Source: an uncultured Verrucomicrobiota bacterium
GTDB lineage: Bacteria; Verrucomicrobiota; Kiritimatiellia; CAIVKH01
NCBI GenBank assembly: GCA_937996795.1
Contig: CALKUH010000025.1
Location: 1 to 26,351 of the forward strand
Reading direction: 5' to 3'
Length of the DNA stretch: 26,351 bases
In this document: in pieces, positions 1 through 9,389 of the stretch
Numbering within the stretch: the first letter of the stretch is position 1
How the letters are laid out: every line of letters begins with the position of its first letter
The notes under the pieces: model-generated
The model's database searches: none
What the model saw: only the letters and a program-made list of their open reading frames with translations
What the model was told of the DNA's origin: nothing
Program-made: the position numbers and the translations under genes

Positions 1-1152
<1,152 letters not shown>

Positions 1153-1153
1153 C

Positions 1154-2107
1154 ATGGCACATCCGCGGGATCCAGAGACCATGCCTTCCCAACATACATC
1201 AGCGCCGCCTGAACTCTGGGTGTTGCGGCTGTCGCTGGCGGTGGGGGTGGGGATGTTGGTGATGAAGTGCTATGCGTACTTCATCACCGGGTCGGCGGCG
1301 ATTTTTTCGGATGCGGCGGAGTCGGTGGTCCACAACGTGGCGGTGGGGTTCGCGCTGTTCAGCCTCTGGTACTCCGCGCGGCCCGCGGACCGGAACCATC
1401 CCTACGGGCACGACAAGATCGATTTCTTCTCCGCGGGGTTTGAGGGCGCGCTCATCGTGCTGGCGGCGTGCTACATCATCTTTGAGGCCGTGCACAAATG
1501 GATGCACGGGCTGGCGCTTGAGAATTTGTCGTCCGGCGTGTGGCTGACCGTCGCCGCCTTCGTGCTCAATGGGGCGCTTGGCGGGTTCCTGGTCTGGCGC
1601 GGGCGCAAGACGAAGTCGCTGATCGTCGAGGCCAACGGTCGCCATGTGCTGACGGATAGTTGGACGAGCCTCGGCGTGATTGTCGGACTGGTGCTCGCGT
1701 GGCAGACGGGGTGGAAACCGTTCGACCCGATCTGCGCCATTCTCGTTGCGCTCAACATCCTCTGGTCCGGCTTCGACCTGATGAGACGTTCCTTTGTGGG
1801 GCTGATGGACCAGGCCGATCCGGAGATTGACCGCGCTGTGCGCGAGGTGCTGGCCGCGGAGTCCGGGCGCTATGCCGTCCAGTTCCACGAGTTGAAGCAT
1901 CGAAAGGCGGGCCGGCAGATCTGGGTCGAGCTCCACCTGCTGTTTCCGGACGAGGCCCCGCTCTGGCTGGCGCATGCGCAGGCGACGGAGATTGAGGACG
2001 CCATTGAAAAACGGCTCGGTCCCGACTCCCGCGTGACGACGCACCTGGAGCCGGCGCGCGACCATGCGCGGGTGCATGGGGCGAGCGAAATGAAGAATCC
2101 AGAATGA
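1154..2107 (+). CDS. Cation diffusion facilitator (CDF) family transporter
   Basis: This is a predicted inner-membrane divalent-cation/proton antiporter of 317 residues. About six hydrophobic segments are visible. The second carries the metal-site sequence SDAAESVVHN and the fifth carries HVLTDSWTSLGV, with the His and Asp expected of CDF proteins. NHPYGHDKIDF between them is a typical CDF loop. The C-terminal part (VQFHELKHRKAG, IWVELHLLF) matches the cytoplasmic ferredoxin-like domain. The ATG at 1154 follows the mutS stop by 1 base, and an ATG at 1181 is an alternative start. The last six codons (EMKNPE) and the stop come from a GAATGAAGAATGCAGAA-type repeat, so the natural C-terminus may have been changed by a repeat insertion. 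The metal cannot be decided from sequence alone. Confidence 0.9.
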   Translation: MAHPRDPETMPSQHTSAPPELWVLRLSLAVGVGMLVMKCYAYFITGSAAIFSDAAESVVHNVAVGFALFSLWYSARPADRNHPYGHDKIDFFSAGFEGALIVLAACYIIFEAVHKWMHGLALENLSSGVWLTVAAFVLNGALGGFLVWRGRKTKSLIVEANGRHVLTDSWTSLGVIVGLVLAWQTGWKPFDPICAILVALNILWSGFDLMRRSFVGLMDQADPEIDRAVREVLAAESGRYAVQFHELKHRKAGRQIWVELHLLFPDEAPLWLAHAQATEIEDAIEKRLGPDSRVTTHLEPARDHARVHGASEMKNPE

Positions 2108-2108
2108 A

Positions 2109-2145
2109 GAATGCAGAAAGGGCGTCAGGCCGATTTTCTGCATTC
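2109..2145. terminator. Inverted repeat between convergent genes, possible bidirectional terminator
   Basis: Eleven bases at 2109-2119 (GAATGCAGAAA) are the exact reverse complement of 2135-2145, separated by 15 bases. The hairpin sits in the 43-base gap between the convergent CDF and rdgC-like genes, where a shared terminator would be expected. Its arms belong to the GAATGCAGAA repeat family also seen near 17662-17689. It may therefore be a mobile palindromic repeat serving as a terminator only by position. The stem is A+T-rich and lacks a clear U-tract. Confidence 0.45.
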
Positions 2146-2150
2146 AGCGG

Positions 2151-3248
2151 TCATTTCCGCGTCTTCCGCGACTTCACCCACTCCTGAATCTCGGCGAGTG
2201 TCTTGTTCCAGTCTTTGGCCTCGCGGTCGTTCGAGAAGCGGTCGAACAGGGAGAGCAGCGCTTCCTTGAAGAGGTCGATGAGCTGGATGCGCTCCTGGAA
2301 TTTGCTGATGGCGTCGAGTTTCTCGCCTTCGGGCAGTTTCAGGCCGCGGATGACGAACGAGGGGCCGTCGAGGGTGCAGGTCCACGACTGGTCCCCGCGC
2401 GCCAGCGTCAGTTTCGCGCGCCGCAGTTTTTTGCCCGAGAGCAGCGAGGCTTTTGCCTCCGCGCTCAGCCGCGGTTCGCCGCGCCGCACGACCATTTCGT
2501 GCGCGCCGCTGCCTTCCATGACAAACGTGAGCGGGCCTTCAATCATCACGGCCCAGTCGCCGAGTTCCTTGAGTTTCAGCATGCCGCCGCGCGCTTCGGC
2601 GACGAACCAGAGCCAGGTGAGGAAATCGAGGCCGGGGTCGTGGCTGACAGCCTCGGCGTCAACGTCCGGTGAGAAGCTCACCGGGGTCCAGTCCTTGATG
2701 CTGCGGTTCCGCCGTTTCAGGGAGGCCGTTTCGGGCAGGACCGGGATGCCGCCGAAGCCAAGGGGCTGGGCGAGGCCGACCTGGAGCGCGTCGAGCTGCT
2801 TGTCGTTGAGCGCCGTGGTGTAGAGCAGGCGTGCGGTGGCATCGTAGAGGATCGTGATGCCGCGGAGCACGGGTGGCATCGTGGGCAGCAGGCGATCGAA
2901 AATCTGCTGGCGGATGTCGCGCCGCACGGTGGAGCTGAGGCGCTCGAGCCCCTCGGCCTGCATGTGGGCAAGTTCCTGCATGCGGCATTCGGCGCGCAGC
3001 AGCGGCTCGGGAATCTTGCGCTCCGCATGCATCATGGCGAGGCGCAGGAATCCGGCGTAGTACGCGGTGTCGTTGGTGATGTTGCGGTCGAGCAGGTGAC
3101 GGCCGGTGACCCAGCCGTTGATTTCGCCCGATCCGAGCGTGTCGATCGGCGGCGCGGCGTGGCGGGCGAACCGCTCCACAGCGTCCGCGGGCAACTCGCG
3201 GGGCAGGTAAAGCATGCGGAAACTGGCGGAACCACTCTCGAATGACAC
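2151..3248 (-). CDS. rdgC: RdgC-like recombination-associated protein
   Basis: RdgC proteins form a ring around DNA and modulate RecA-dependent recombination. The translation follows the RdgC pattern. GWVTGRHLLD is near the N-terminus. A charged helix (RAECRMQELAHM) comes next. IRQQIFDRLLP precedes ITILYDATARLLYTTALNDKQLDAL, where E. coli RdgC has its LLPRAF and dimer-interface region. DFLTWLWFVAE and a C-terminal strand pair (AKLTLARG, WTCTLDG) follow. The GTG at 3248 is chosen because GAGGAG lies 8 bases upstream. The frame extends further upstream, but that part lacks family similarity. At 365 residues it is longer than the roughly 300-residue E. coli protein. It is the last gene of a minus-strand run with pyrC, after a 104-base gap. 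The assignment rests on remembered family patterns. Confidence 0.68.
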   Translation of the reverse strand: MSFESGSASFRMLYLPRELPADAVERFARHAAPPIDTLGSGEINGWVTGRHLLDRNITNDTAYYAGFLRLAMMHAERKIPEPLLRAECRMQELAHMQAEGLERLSSTVRRDIRQQIFDRLLPTMPPVLRGITILYDATARLLYTTALNDKQLDALQVGLAQPLGFGGIPVLPETASLKRRNRSIKDWTPVSFSPDVDAEAVSHDPGLDFLTWLWFVAEARGGMLKLKELGDWAVMIEGPLTFVMEGSGAHEMVVRRGEPRLSAEAKASLLSGKKLRRAKLTLARGDQSWTCTLDGPSFVIRGLKLPEGEKLDAISKFQERIQLIDLFKEALLSLFDRFSNDREAKDWNKTLAEIQEWVKSRKTRK

Positions 3249-3352
3249 GATGATCTCTCCTCGATTGCGAGCCCCGTGGATAGCGGGGGGCGGCGGGTCC
3301 GTCGAGTCAATTAACCGGGAGGCTTTGCCGCGGCGGCCCGAAAGGGCGTGCG

Positions 3353-4276
3353 CTACGATTTGGGCGGCGTGGTGACCGTGGTTTCGTTGGTTTGCACGCC
3401 GAGGACCGGGCCGAGGTTGAGTTCGGCCTTCAGCGTGTAGGTCTTGCCGGGGCGCCACTTGAAGGGCTCGCTGCCGAGGTTTTCGAAGGAGCCGAGGCCG
3501 AGGAAGCGGCGTTCGGCGTAAGGAATGCGCAGTTGTTGCGGTTTTCGATCCGTGCCGTCCTCCGAGACGAACGCGCGGATTTCCTTCGACATGCCGTCGC
3601 CCGGCACGGCTTGCAGGCCGGCGATGGTGAGGCTCGCGGTGATCCGCTCGCTTTCGAGCGAACCCGCGGTCAGGCGGAAGCGCGGTTCGCCGAAGAGGGC
3701 GATGGGTTTCATCTGCTCGGGATGCAGGCTGGCGTAGGCGTGCAAGACGCTGCCGATGCGGTAGGCGCTGCGTCCCGCCGGGTGTTCGAGGCGCACCTGC
3801 GCCTCGACATACAGCATGTCCGTCTGGCGGTGTCCGCTGGCGAGGACGAGATCGGTCAGCACGCGCGCGCCATCGAACGTGGATTCGAGGTTCCGGAACC
3901 GGAACTCGCGGCCGCGAATCGTGCCGCCGCCGCCGCGCAACGGATAGATCGCCGCGTCGCCGCGGATCGTATCCACCTTGGTGAGCCCGCCCGTGCCCGG
4001 CTTGTAGAGTTGCAGCAGGTCCCGCACGTCGCCGGGTTTGGCGGCGTCGAGGTAGGCATACAGCACATCGTTCGTGCCCACACCGTATTGGAGCGCGACA
4101 TAGATCGCGGTGTCCGGATGGCGCGTTTGCAGGTCGGGGAACGAGGCGCTGGAGACGGGGGGCAGTGGCGCGGCGTCAAAGCGGGACGGCGCGCGTTTCT
4201 CCCGCGGCGGCCTTTCCCAAGCCTGTGCCGCAGTGAAGGCGACAAGCAGTCCGGCCATTGCCACGCGAATCTTCAT
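3353..4276 (-). CDS. Exported protein of unknown function
   Basis: I do not recognise a family for this 307-residue protein. It opens with a clear Sec signal peptide (MKIRVAMAGLLVAFTAAQA), so the mature part should be outside the cytoplasm. The rest is rich in predicted beta strands, for example YVEAQVRLEHP, FRLTAGSLESERITAS and TYTLKAELNLG, and may be a beta-sandwich. It ends in TTVTTPPKS. The ATG overlaps the pyrC stop in an ATGA arrangement, which indicates translational coupling to dihydroorotase. A link to pyrimidine synthesis is not otherwise suggested. A short G+C hairpin (GCCC-TTTC-GGGC on the minus strand) lies just after its stop, in the gap before the rdgC-like gene. Confidence 0.8.
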   Translation of the reverse strand: MKIRVAMAGLLVAFTAAQAWERPPREKRAPSRFDAAPLPPVSSASFPDLQTRHPDTAIYVALQYGVGTNDVLYAYLDAAKPGDVRDLLQLYKPGTGGLTKVDTIRGDAAIYPLRGGGGTIRGREFRFRNLESTFDGARVLTDLVLASGHRQTDMLYVEAQVRLEHPAGRSAYRIGSVLHAYASLHPEQMKPIALFGEPRFRLTAGSLESERITASLTIAGLQAVPGDGMSKEIRAFVSEDGTDRKPQQLRIPYAERRFLGLGSFENLGSEPFKWRPGKTYTLKAELNLGPVLGVQTNETTVTTPPKS

Positions 4277-5556
4277 GTGCGCGCGCCTTCCATCCAGACA
4301 TTGCGCCCCTCCAGCCACGTTGCCATGGCGCGACCGTGGAGCGTACGGCCTGTGAAGGGGGTGTTGTGGGATTTGGTGGCGAATTCGTTCGGATGCACCA
4401 CCCACGGCGAGGCCGTGTCGATCAGGATGACATCCGCCACGGCGCCGGGTTGAAGCGACGGCGCGGGGCGTCCGAGGATGCGCGCCGGCTCGGTCGTCCA
4501 CCGGCGCAGCCACGTCATCGGGTCCATTTTGCCGGTCCGGACGAGGTGGGTCCATGTGATGCCGATGGCCGTCTCCAGGCCGATCAACCCAAAGGGCGCC
4601 TTCAGGAACCCCCGCGCCTTTTTGTCCGCGCTGTGGGGCGCGTGGTCCGTGGCGAAACACGAGAGCGCGCCGTCGAGCACGGCCTGCTCCAGGGCGGCGC
4701 GATCATCCCGGCTGCGCAGCGGCGGGTTCATCTTGAAACTCGTGTTTTCGGGGTCGATGTCCTCGTCGCAGAGCGCGAGGTGGTGCGGCGTCAACTCGCC
4801 GGTCACGCGCAGGCCGCGCGCGCGCGCCGCGCGGATGAGTTCCGCGCCGATGCGCGAGGTAACGTGCTGGATGTGCAGCGCGACGCCGGTGGCCTCGGCG
4901 AGTTCGATGTCGCGCCGGATGATGCGCTCCTCGGCGAAGGTGGGAATGCCGGGCAGGCCGAGCCGCCGGGACACCTCGCCCTCGTGCATGACGCCGCCCT
5001 GCCGTTCGATGAGGTTGTCCTGCGCGTGGTCCATCAGCGGAAGGCCGAGGTCGCGGGCGACGTCCATCGCGCGCCGCATGAGGGCATCGTCCTGCACCGT
5101 CGAGCCGTCGTCCGTAAACGCGACGGCCCCGGCGCCGGCGAGCGCCGCGAGGTTGGTCAGTTCCTGTCCCTTGCGGCCGACGGTGATCGCGCCGCTCGGC
5201 AGGATGCGGGTGAGGCCGATTTCGCGTCCGCGCCGCGCCACGAACGAAACGGTTTCCACCGTGTCGTGGGGCGGGCGGGTGTTGGGCATGGCCACGATCG
5301 TGGTGAAGCCGCCGCGCGCCGCGGCGCGCGCGCCGGTTTCCAGCGTTTCGTTTTCCTCGCCGCCCGGTTCCCGCAGGTGGACGTGCAGGTCGATCAGGCC
5401 CGGGGTTACCAGCCGCCCGGACGCGTCGATTTCGCGAGCCCCGGCGGGCGCCCGGTCCGCAATCACACCGCCGGATATGAACACATCGCGCGTTTCGTCG
5501 GCGCCCGTGGAGGGATCGAGGACGCGCCCGCCTTTGAGGATGAAGGAATCGGCCAT
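4273..5556 (-). CDS. pyrC: Dihydroorotase, class I
   Basis: This enzyme closes carbamoyl-aspartate to dihydroorotate, the third step of pyrimidine synthesis, in the cytosol. The 427-residue length and motifs fit the class I amidohydrolases. GLIDLHVHLREPG carries the metal-binding HxH near residues 58-60. VAMPNTRPP, the later HIQHVTS segment and KMNPPLRS (substrate-binding region) follow. CFATDHAPHS holds the catalytic Asp and a His near the C-terminal third. The ending GRTLHGRAMATWLEGRNVW is typical of dihydroorotase C-termini. No other pyr gene is nearby in the window. The stop overlaps the start of the exported protein downstream by 4 bases. An inactive PyrC-prime paralogue is unlikely because the metal and catalytic residues are present. 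Confidence 0.95.
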   Translation of the reverse strand: MADSFILKGGRVLDPSTGADETRDVFISGGVIADRAPAGAREIDASGRLVTPGLIDLHVHLREPGGEENETLETGARAAARGGFTTIVAMPNTRPPHDTVETVSFVARRGREIGLTRILPSGAITVGRKGQELTNLAALAGAGAVAFTDDGSTVQDDALMRRAMDVARDLGLPLMDHAQDNLIERQGGVMHEGEVSRRLGLPGIPTFAEERIIRRDIELAEATGVALHIQHVTSRIGAELIRAARARGLRVTGELTPHHLALCDEDIDPENTSFKMNPPLRSRDDRAALEQAVLDGALSCFATDHAPHSADKKARGFLKAPFGLIGLETAIGITWTHLVRTGKMDPMTWLRRWTTEPARILGRPAPSLQPGAVADVILIDTASPWVVHPNEFATKSHNTPFTGRTLHGRAMATWLEGRNVWMEGART

Positions 5557-5702
5557 GCCGCCAGCATTTCCAACACGGCCTAAAACGCGAGCGAAAAAGC
5601 GCGGGCAGCGCCTCTTTTCCGCAGGCTGCTTTGCCGTTGCCAGCCGCGCCGGTTCGTTCCATCCTGTCCATTCGTTTAGCCGCGAAGAGCGAGGGAGACG
5701 CG

Positions 5703-6857
5703 ATGAATCGATTGCTACAGCGTGGAGTGTGGGCGGGCGTGCTGATGGTGGTGGCGATGGGCGCAGGGTGCCAGAGTCCAGATGCCGGTGGCGGCGCCCG
5801 GGAGACGGACGTCGTGTTGCCGGAAGCGCGGGCGCTGGACCAGATGCTCGCCGACGCGCGGCGCGACCAGATCCGGCTCGATCGCCAGTTGGAGCAGATG
5901 CGAGACGATCTCTACCGGCACGCGCTGGACCTAAAGGACGTGAAGACCCGGATGGACCAGTGGGCCGGCGCGTCCATGACCAACGTCGCGCGCATGGTGG
6001 CGCTGGAGGACAAGATCCGCGAAGTACGCGCCCGCGCCGGCGAGGCGGTGAGCGCCGAGGTCGGCACGCTCCGCCAGTCGCTGGAGCGCGAACGCCAGCA
6101 GCAGGCGCGCCTCCAGGCCTTGATCGCGGAGCGCGAGAAAGAGGCGCGCGATCTCCGGGCCGCGCTGGATAAACAGCGCGAGGTGATGAGCCGTCCGGCG
6201 GTGCCCGCGACTGAACCCACGCGTCCCGCGGCGGCGCCCGCGAAGCCGGAACCGGCGCCCGCGCCGGCGGTGGCGACGAAGGAAGACACCGCGGGGGTGT
6301 ACCGCACGGTGGCGGACGGGCATCGTGCGCTCAAGACGGGCGATCTTGCGCGGGCCCGCGAACTGTTTAACGCGGCGCGCGCGGCGCAGCCGGACCTGGC
6401 GGGCGCCCTGCTCGGGCTCGCGGCGGTGGCCTATCAGGTGGACGACCTGAAGGAGGCGCGTTCGCTGACGGACCAGGTGCTCGCGAAGGATCGCCGCAAC
6501 GCGCAGGCGCTCGGCTTGCGGGGGCTTGTGCTGTGGCGCGAAGGGTTCGTGCGCGACGGCGTGCGCGATTGCGCGCGCGCGGTGGATCTCGATCCCGCCG
6601 ATCCGCTGCTCCGCAAATTCTACGGCATCACGCTGAACGCCCGCGGCCAGACGGAGGAAGCCATCGAGCAGATGCGCAAGGCCGTGGAACTGGACGCCGC
6701 CGACGGTGAGGCCAAGTTGAACCTCGCCATCCTGCTCGCCACCGCGAAGAAACCGGATTTTGCCGAGGCGCGCCGCGTGTATGACCAGGCGCTCGCGGCC
6801 GGGGTCACGCGCGATCCCGAACTCGACAAATTGCTGGAAGGAACGCCGGCTCCATGA
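5703..6857 (+). CDS. TPR-repeat lipoprotein with coiled-coil region
   Basis: This 384-residue protein begins with a lipoprotein-type leader (VVAMGAGC, acylated Cys at about residue 23). The lipobox is weak because Gly occupies the -3 position. Residues of about 40-175 are charged and heptad-like (coiled coil). A Pro/Ala-rich linker (about 180-205) follows, and then several tetratricopeptide repeats to the end (GDLARARELFNAARAAQPD, DLKEARSLTDQVLAKD, GQTEEAIEQMRKAVELD). TPRs bind partner proteins, so a scaffold role in the envelope is likely, but the partner is unknown. The ATG at 5703 is preceded by GAGGGAGA. An upstream in-frame extension to 5631 would destroy the signal peptide. Its stop overlaps the next gene by 4 bases (ATGA), so the two products probably act together. 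Confidence 0.85.
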   Translation: MNRLLQRGVWAGVLMVVAMGAGCQSPDAGGGARETDVVLPEARALDQMLADARRDQIRLDRQLEQMRDDLYRHALDLKDVKTRMDQWAGASMTNVARMVALEDKIREVRARAGEAVSAEVGTLRQSLERERQQQARLQALIAEREKEARDLRAALDKQREVMSRPAVPATEPTRPAAAPAKPEPAPAPAVATKEDTAGVYRTVADGHRALKTGDLARARELFNAARAAQPDLAGALLGLAAVAYQVDDLKEARSLTDQVLAKDRRNAQALGLRGLVLWREGFVRDGVRDCARAVDLDPADPLLRKFYGITLNARGQTEEAIEQMRKAVELDAADGEAKLNLAILLATAKKPDFAEARRVYDQALAAGVTRDPELDKLLEGTPAP

Positions 6858-8035
6858 GCCCGCGCGCCCTTGCACGCGCCCTGCTCGCGGCCTGGCTGGG
6901 CGCGGCCTCCCTGTGCGTCGCGGAGGACCTGACGCCGGAGCAGATGGCGGCCTACGGGTTTGTCGTCCGCGCGGACCAGGCGCGCGACCGCGGGTCAGCG
7001 TCTGAAGCGCTGGACCTGTATCGGAAGGCCCTGGAGAAATACATGGAGATGGCGCAGCGCAATCCGCGCTGGCATCCCCAACAGGTCGAATCGCGCATCG
7101 CCTACTGCGCCGCACAGATCGAGCAACTCGAAAACGGCGTCGACGAGGCGCCCGCGGCTGACTCCGTGCAGGCGGAGGATGCGTCATCCGACGAGGAACC
7201 CGTGGCCGCCGTGCCGCCGGTGGCGGCGCTCCAGCGCGTGCGTGAACTGGAGGCGCAGGTGGCTCAGTTGAACGCGGAGCGGAAGGAGTGGGGCTATTCG
7301 CTGACCGCATCGAGCAATGCCCTGCAGCGGATGGTGCAGGAGCAGGAGCAGACGCTGGCCGAGCTGCAGGTGGCTCAGCGTGAACTGGCGGCTGCGCGAA
7401 AAGAACTGGCCGCGCCGCGGAAGCCCGCCGCGCAGCCGCCCGACCTGACCCGTCGCGTCGAGACCTTGCAGCGCGAGGTGGACCAGGCACGCGCCCGCCA
7501 GTCCGCGGAGGAGGCCGCGCGCAAGGCATCGGACGAGGAACTGGCCTCACTGCGCAAGACGGTCGCCCGGCTCGAAACGCAACTGGCGGCGTCCGAGCGG
7601 AAGCGCACCGAACTTGAGCAGATGCAGGCCTCGCTCCATGAGGAAAAGAAGATGCTTGTGAAACAGCTGGACGACGAGTCGGCGCGACTTCGCGCGGCCG
7701 AGCGCGCCGCCGCGGAGCGCTCCACGTCGCCGGAACAGGCGCGCCTGGCGGCGGCGGAGAAGGAGAACGCCCGCCTGCAGGCGCGGATTCGCGAGTTGGA
7801 ATCGGAACTGGCTCCGGTGCGGGCGCTGCGTCGCGAAAAAGCCGAGGTGGAGAAGGCGCTGGCCGCGGAGCGGGCCGAGGTGGCGCGCCTCAAGGACCAG
7901 GGTGCGATCGACCAGTTGAACGGCATGGTGGCCAGCCTCAACCGGCGGCTCAAGGAATCGGAAGATCGCAAAGAGGATTTGTTGCTCCGCATCAAGGAAT
8001 TGCAGAAGGAAATCGCCTTCCTCAAACGGCGGTAG
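6854..8035 (+). CDS. Exported coiled-coil protein
   Basis: A protein of 393 residues with a signal peptide ending near CVA-ED at residues 22-24. A helical segment resembling a degenerate TPR follows (SASEALDLYRKALEKYME, about residues 49-66). From about residue 125 to the end there is long, nearly continuous coiled coil. It is rich in Ala, Glu, Arg and Leu (RVRELEAQVAQLNAER, NARLQARIRELESELAP, RIKELQKEIAFLKRR). The family is not recognisable beyond that, since coiled coils give false similarity to many proteins. It is translationally coupled to the TPR lipoprotein by an ATGA overlap and has a similar plan of TPR plus coiled coil. The pair could form a periplasmic scaffold. That role is inference. 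Confidence 0.82.
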   Translation: MSPRALARALLAAWLGAASLCVAEDLTPEQMAAYGFVVRADQARDRGSASEALDLYRKALEKYMEMAQRNPRWHPQQVESRIAYCAAQIEQLENGVDEAPAADSVQAEDASSDEEPVAAVPPVAALQRVRELEAQVAQLNAERKEWGYSLTASSNALQRMVQEQEQTLAELQVAQRELAAARKELAAPRKPAAQPPDLTRRVETLQREVDQARARQSAEEAARKASDEELASLRKTVARLETQLAASERKRTELEQMQASLHEEKKMLVKQLDDESARLRAAERAAAERSTSPEQARLAAAEKENARLQARIRELESELAPVRALRREKAEVEKALAAERAEVARLKDQGAIDQLNGMVASLNRRLKESEDRKEDLLLRIKELQKEIAFLKRR

Positions 8036-8105
8036 TGATTCTTGATCCGCAATCTTGCCTTGGCGGGGTGAATGACGGAAAATGCCGTCGAATTTCCCTC
8101 CCACC

Positions 8106-8888
8106 ATGTCATTACGCGTCAGCATCCTCGGCAGCGGCAGTTCCGGCAACTGCACCTATGTGGCGTCGGAGCAGACGGCGCTATTGATCGACGCGGGATT
8201 GAGCGCCCGCGAAATTGGCCGCCGCCTGGAGATCGTCGGCGCGCGCCTTGATCAGGTTCGCGGAGTGTGCGTCAGCCATGAGCACGGCGATCACACGCAG
8301 GGGTTGCGTGTGTTGCATCAGCGCGCCGGGATTCCGCTCTATGCGAATGGCGGCACCATCGAAGCGTTGCGGCGAAACCCGGAATTCGAGCCGCTGCGCT
8401 GGCAGCAATTCACCACGGGCGCGCCGTTCGTCATTGGCGATCTCACCGTCGAGCCGTTTTCCGTCCCGCACGATGCCTTCGAACCGGTCGGCTTTGTGAT
8501 CGCGTGCGGCGCGAGCCGCGTGGGCGTGGTGACGGACATGGGCATGGCGACGACGCTCATTCGCGAACGGCTGCGCCAGTGCCGCCTCGTGGTTGTGGAG
8601 TCGAACCACGACGAGCAGATGCTGCAGGAGGCGGAGCGCCCCTGGCACCTCAAGCAGCGCATCCGCGGACGGCAGGGCCACTTGTCGAACCAGGGCGCGG
8701 CTACGATGCTGGCTGAGATCGCCGGCCCGCAATTGCACCAGGTCTACCTCGCGCACCTGAGCGCGGACTGCAACCATCCCGACCTCGCGCGCCAGACCGC
8801 GCACGACATGTTGCTCAAGGCCGGTCACACGCACATCAATGTCAGCGTGACGTATCCCGACCGCCCGACGGATATCTGGGCCGGTTGA
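8106..8888 (+). CDS. Metallo-beta-lactamase-fold hydrolase, YycJ/WalJ type
   Basis: The protein (260 residues) starts with LRVSILGSGSSGNC, the usual opening of the YycJ/WalJ group of small MBL-fold proteins. The metal motif HxHxDH is present as SHEHGDH at about residues 58-64. VGVVTDMG supplies the later metal Asp, and VESNHDEQML is characteristic of this group. YLAHLSADCNHP near the C-terminus holds the last metal His. Relatives are thought to be nucleases or to influence DNA repair and cell-wall signalling, but the substrate is not settled. The start is placed at ATG 8106 because the fold begins there. ATG 8082 in the same frame would add eight residues, and neither start has a strong ribosome binding site. 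The stop is close to the DUF192 gene. Confidence 0.9.
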   Translation: MSLRVSILGSGSSGNCTYVASEQTALLIDAGLSAREIGRRLEIVGARLDQVRGVCVSHEHGDHTQGLRVLHQRAGIPLYANGGTIEALRRNPEFEPLRWQQFTTGAPFVIGDLTVEPFSVPHDAFEPVGFVIACGASRVGVVTDMGMATTLIRERLRQCRLVVVESNHDEQMLQEAERPWHLKQRIRGRQGHLSNQGAATMLAEIAGPQLHQVYLAHLSADCNHPDLARQTAHDMLLKAGHTHINVSVTYPDRPTDIWAG

Positions 8889-8896
8889 TCCCTCGC

Positions 8897-9262
8897 ATGG
8901 GCGGCGGGTTCCATCTGGTGAGTGGGCGCGGACCCACACCGATCACCGATCTGCGCATCGCGGAGACCCCGTGGCGCCGGATGCGCGGGCTGCTGGGTCG
9001 TTCACACCTGCCGCGCGGCGCCGGATTGTTGATCCGCCCCTGTGGCGGCATCCACACCCTTGGCATGCGGTTCCCGATAGATGTGATCTTCCTCGATCCA
9101 GCTGGGGCCGTCCTCGCTATCGCGCGGAGGGTTGTGCCGTGGCGGATCGCGCCGGGTCCGCGCGGCACACAGGCCGTGCTGGAGGTCCAATCCGGATGGC
9201 TGGCGGACGACGCGATCCGTGTGGGCGACGTGTTGCGCGTGGCGCATCAATCCGAGACGTGA
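8897..9262 (+). CDS. DUF192 family protein
   Basis: About 121 residues. The sequence fits the DUF192 pattern: WRRMRGLLGRS near the start, then GLLIRPCGGIHTLGMRFPIDVIFLD, where the family usually has a WM.NT..PLD stretch. VVPWRIAPGPRGTQAVLEVQSGWL and a terminal IRVGDVLRV follow. The family is a small beta protein of unknown biochemical role, often exported, but no signal peptide is seen here. ATG 8897 is preferred. A TTG at 8885, overlapping the previous stop, is an alternative and adds four residues. The short gap to the MBL-fold gene suggests one transcript. Confidence 0.8.
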   Translation: MGGGFHLVSGRGPTPITDLRIAETPWRRMRGLLGRSHLPRGAGLLIRPCGGIHTLGMRFPIDVIFLDPAGAVLAIARRVVPWRIAPGPRGTQAVLEVQSGWLADDAIRVGDVLRVAHQSET

Positions 9263-9278
9263 ACAGAGCGGAAGATTC

Positions 9279-9377
9279 ACCACGGAGCCGCGGAGGTTCG
9301 GAGAAGAGGCGCCCGCGAAATACGCGAAGGGGAGCTTGGTGGTTCGATTCCTCTCTGCGCCTCCGTGTCTCCGCGGT
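9279..9377. repeat. CACGGAG-type palindromic intergenic repeat
   Basis: The 18-base arm at 9279-9296 (ACCACGGAGCCGCGGAGG) matches the reverse complement of 9360-9377 at 15 of 18 positions. Inside lie further short direct repeats of the same flavour (CGCGAAATACGCGAA near 9317). The element nearly fills the 127-base gap between the convergent DUF192 and PEGA genes. It could fold into a long hairpin and act as a bidirectional terminator. Similar elements occur in many unrelated bacterial genomes, so it is likely a dispersed repeat. Confidence 0.7.
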
Positions 9378-9389
9378 TAAGAATCCGGA

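Noticed and set aside
3249..3352. TTGACT on the minus strand as a -35 box for the rdgC-like gene
   Set aside because: The only A+T-containing downstream hexamer (TATCCA) is 22 bases away, too far for a normal promoter.
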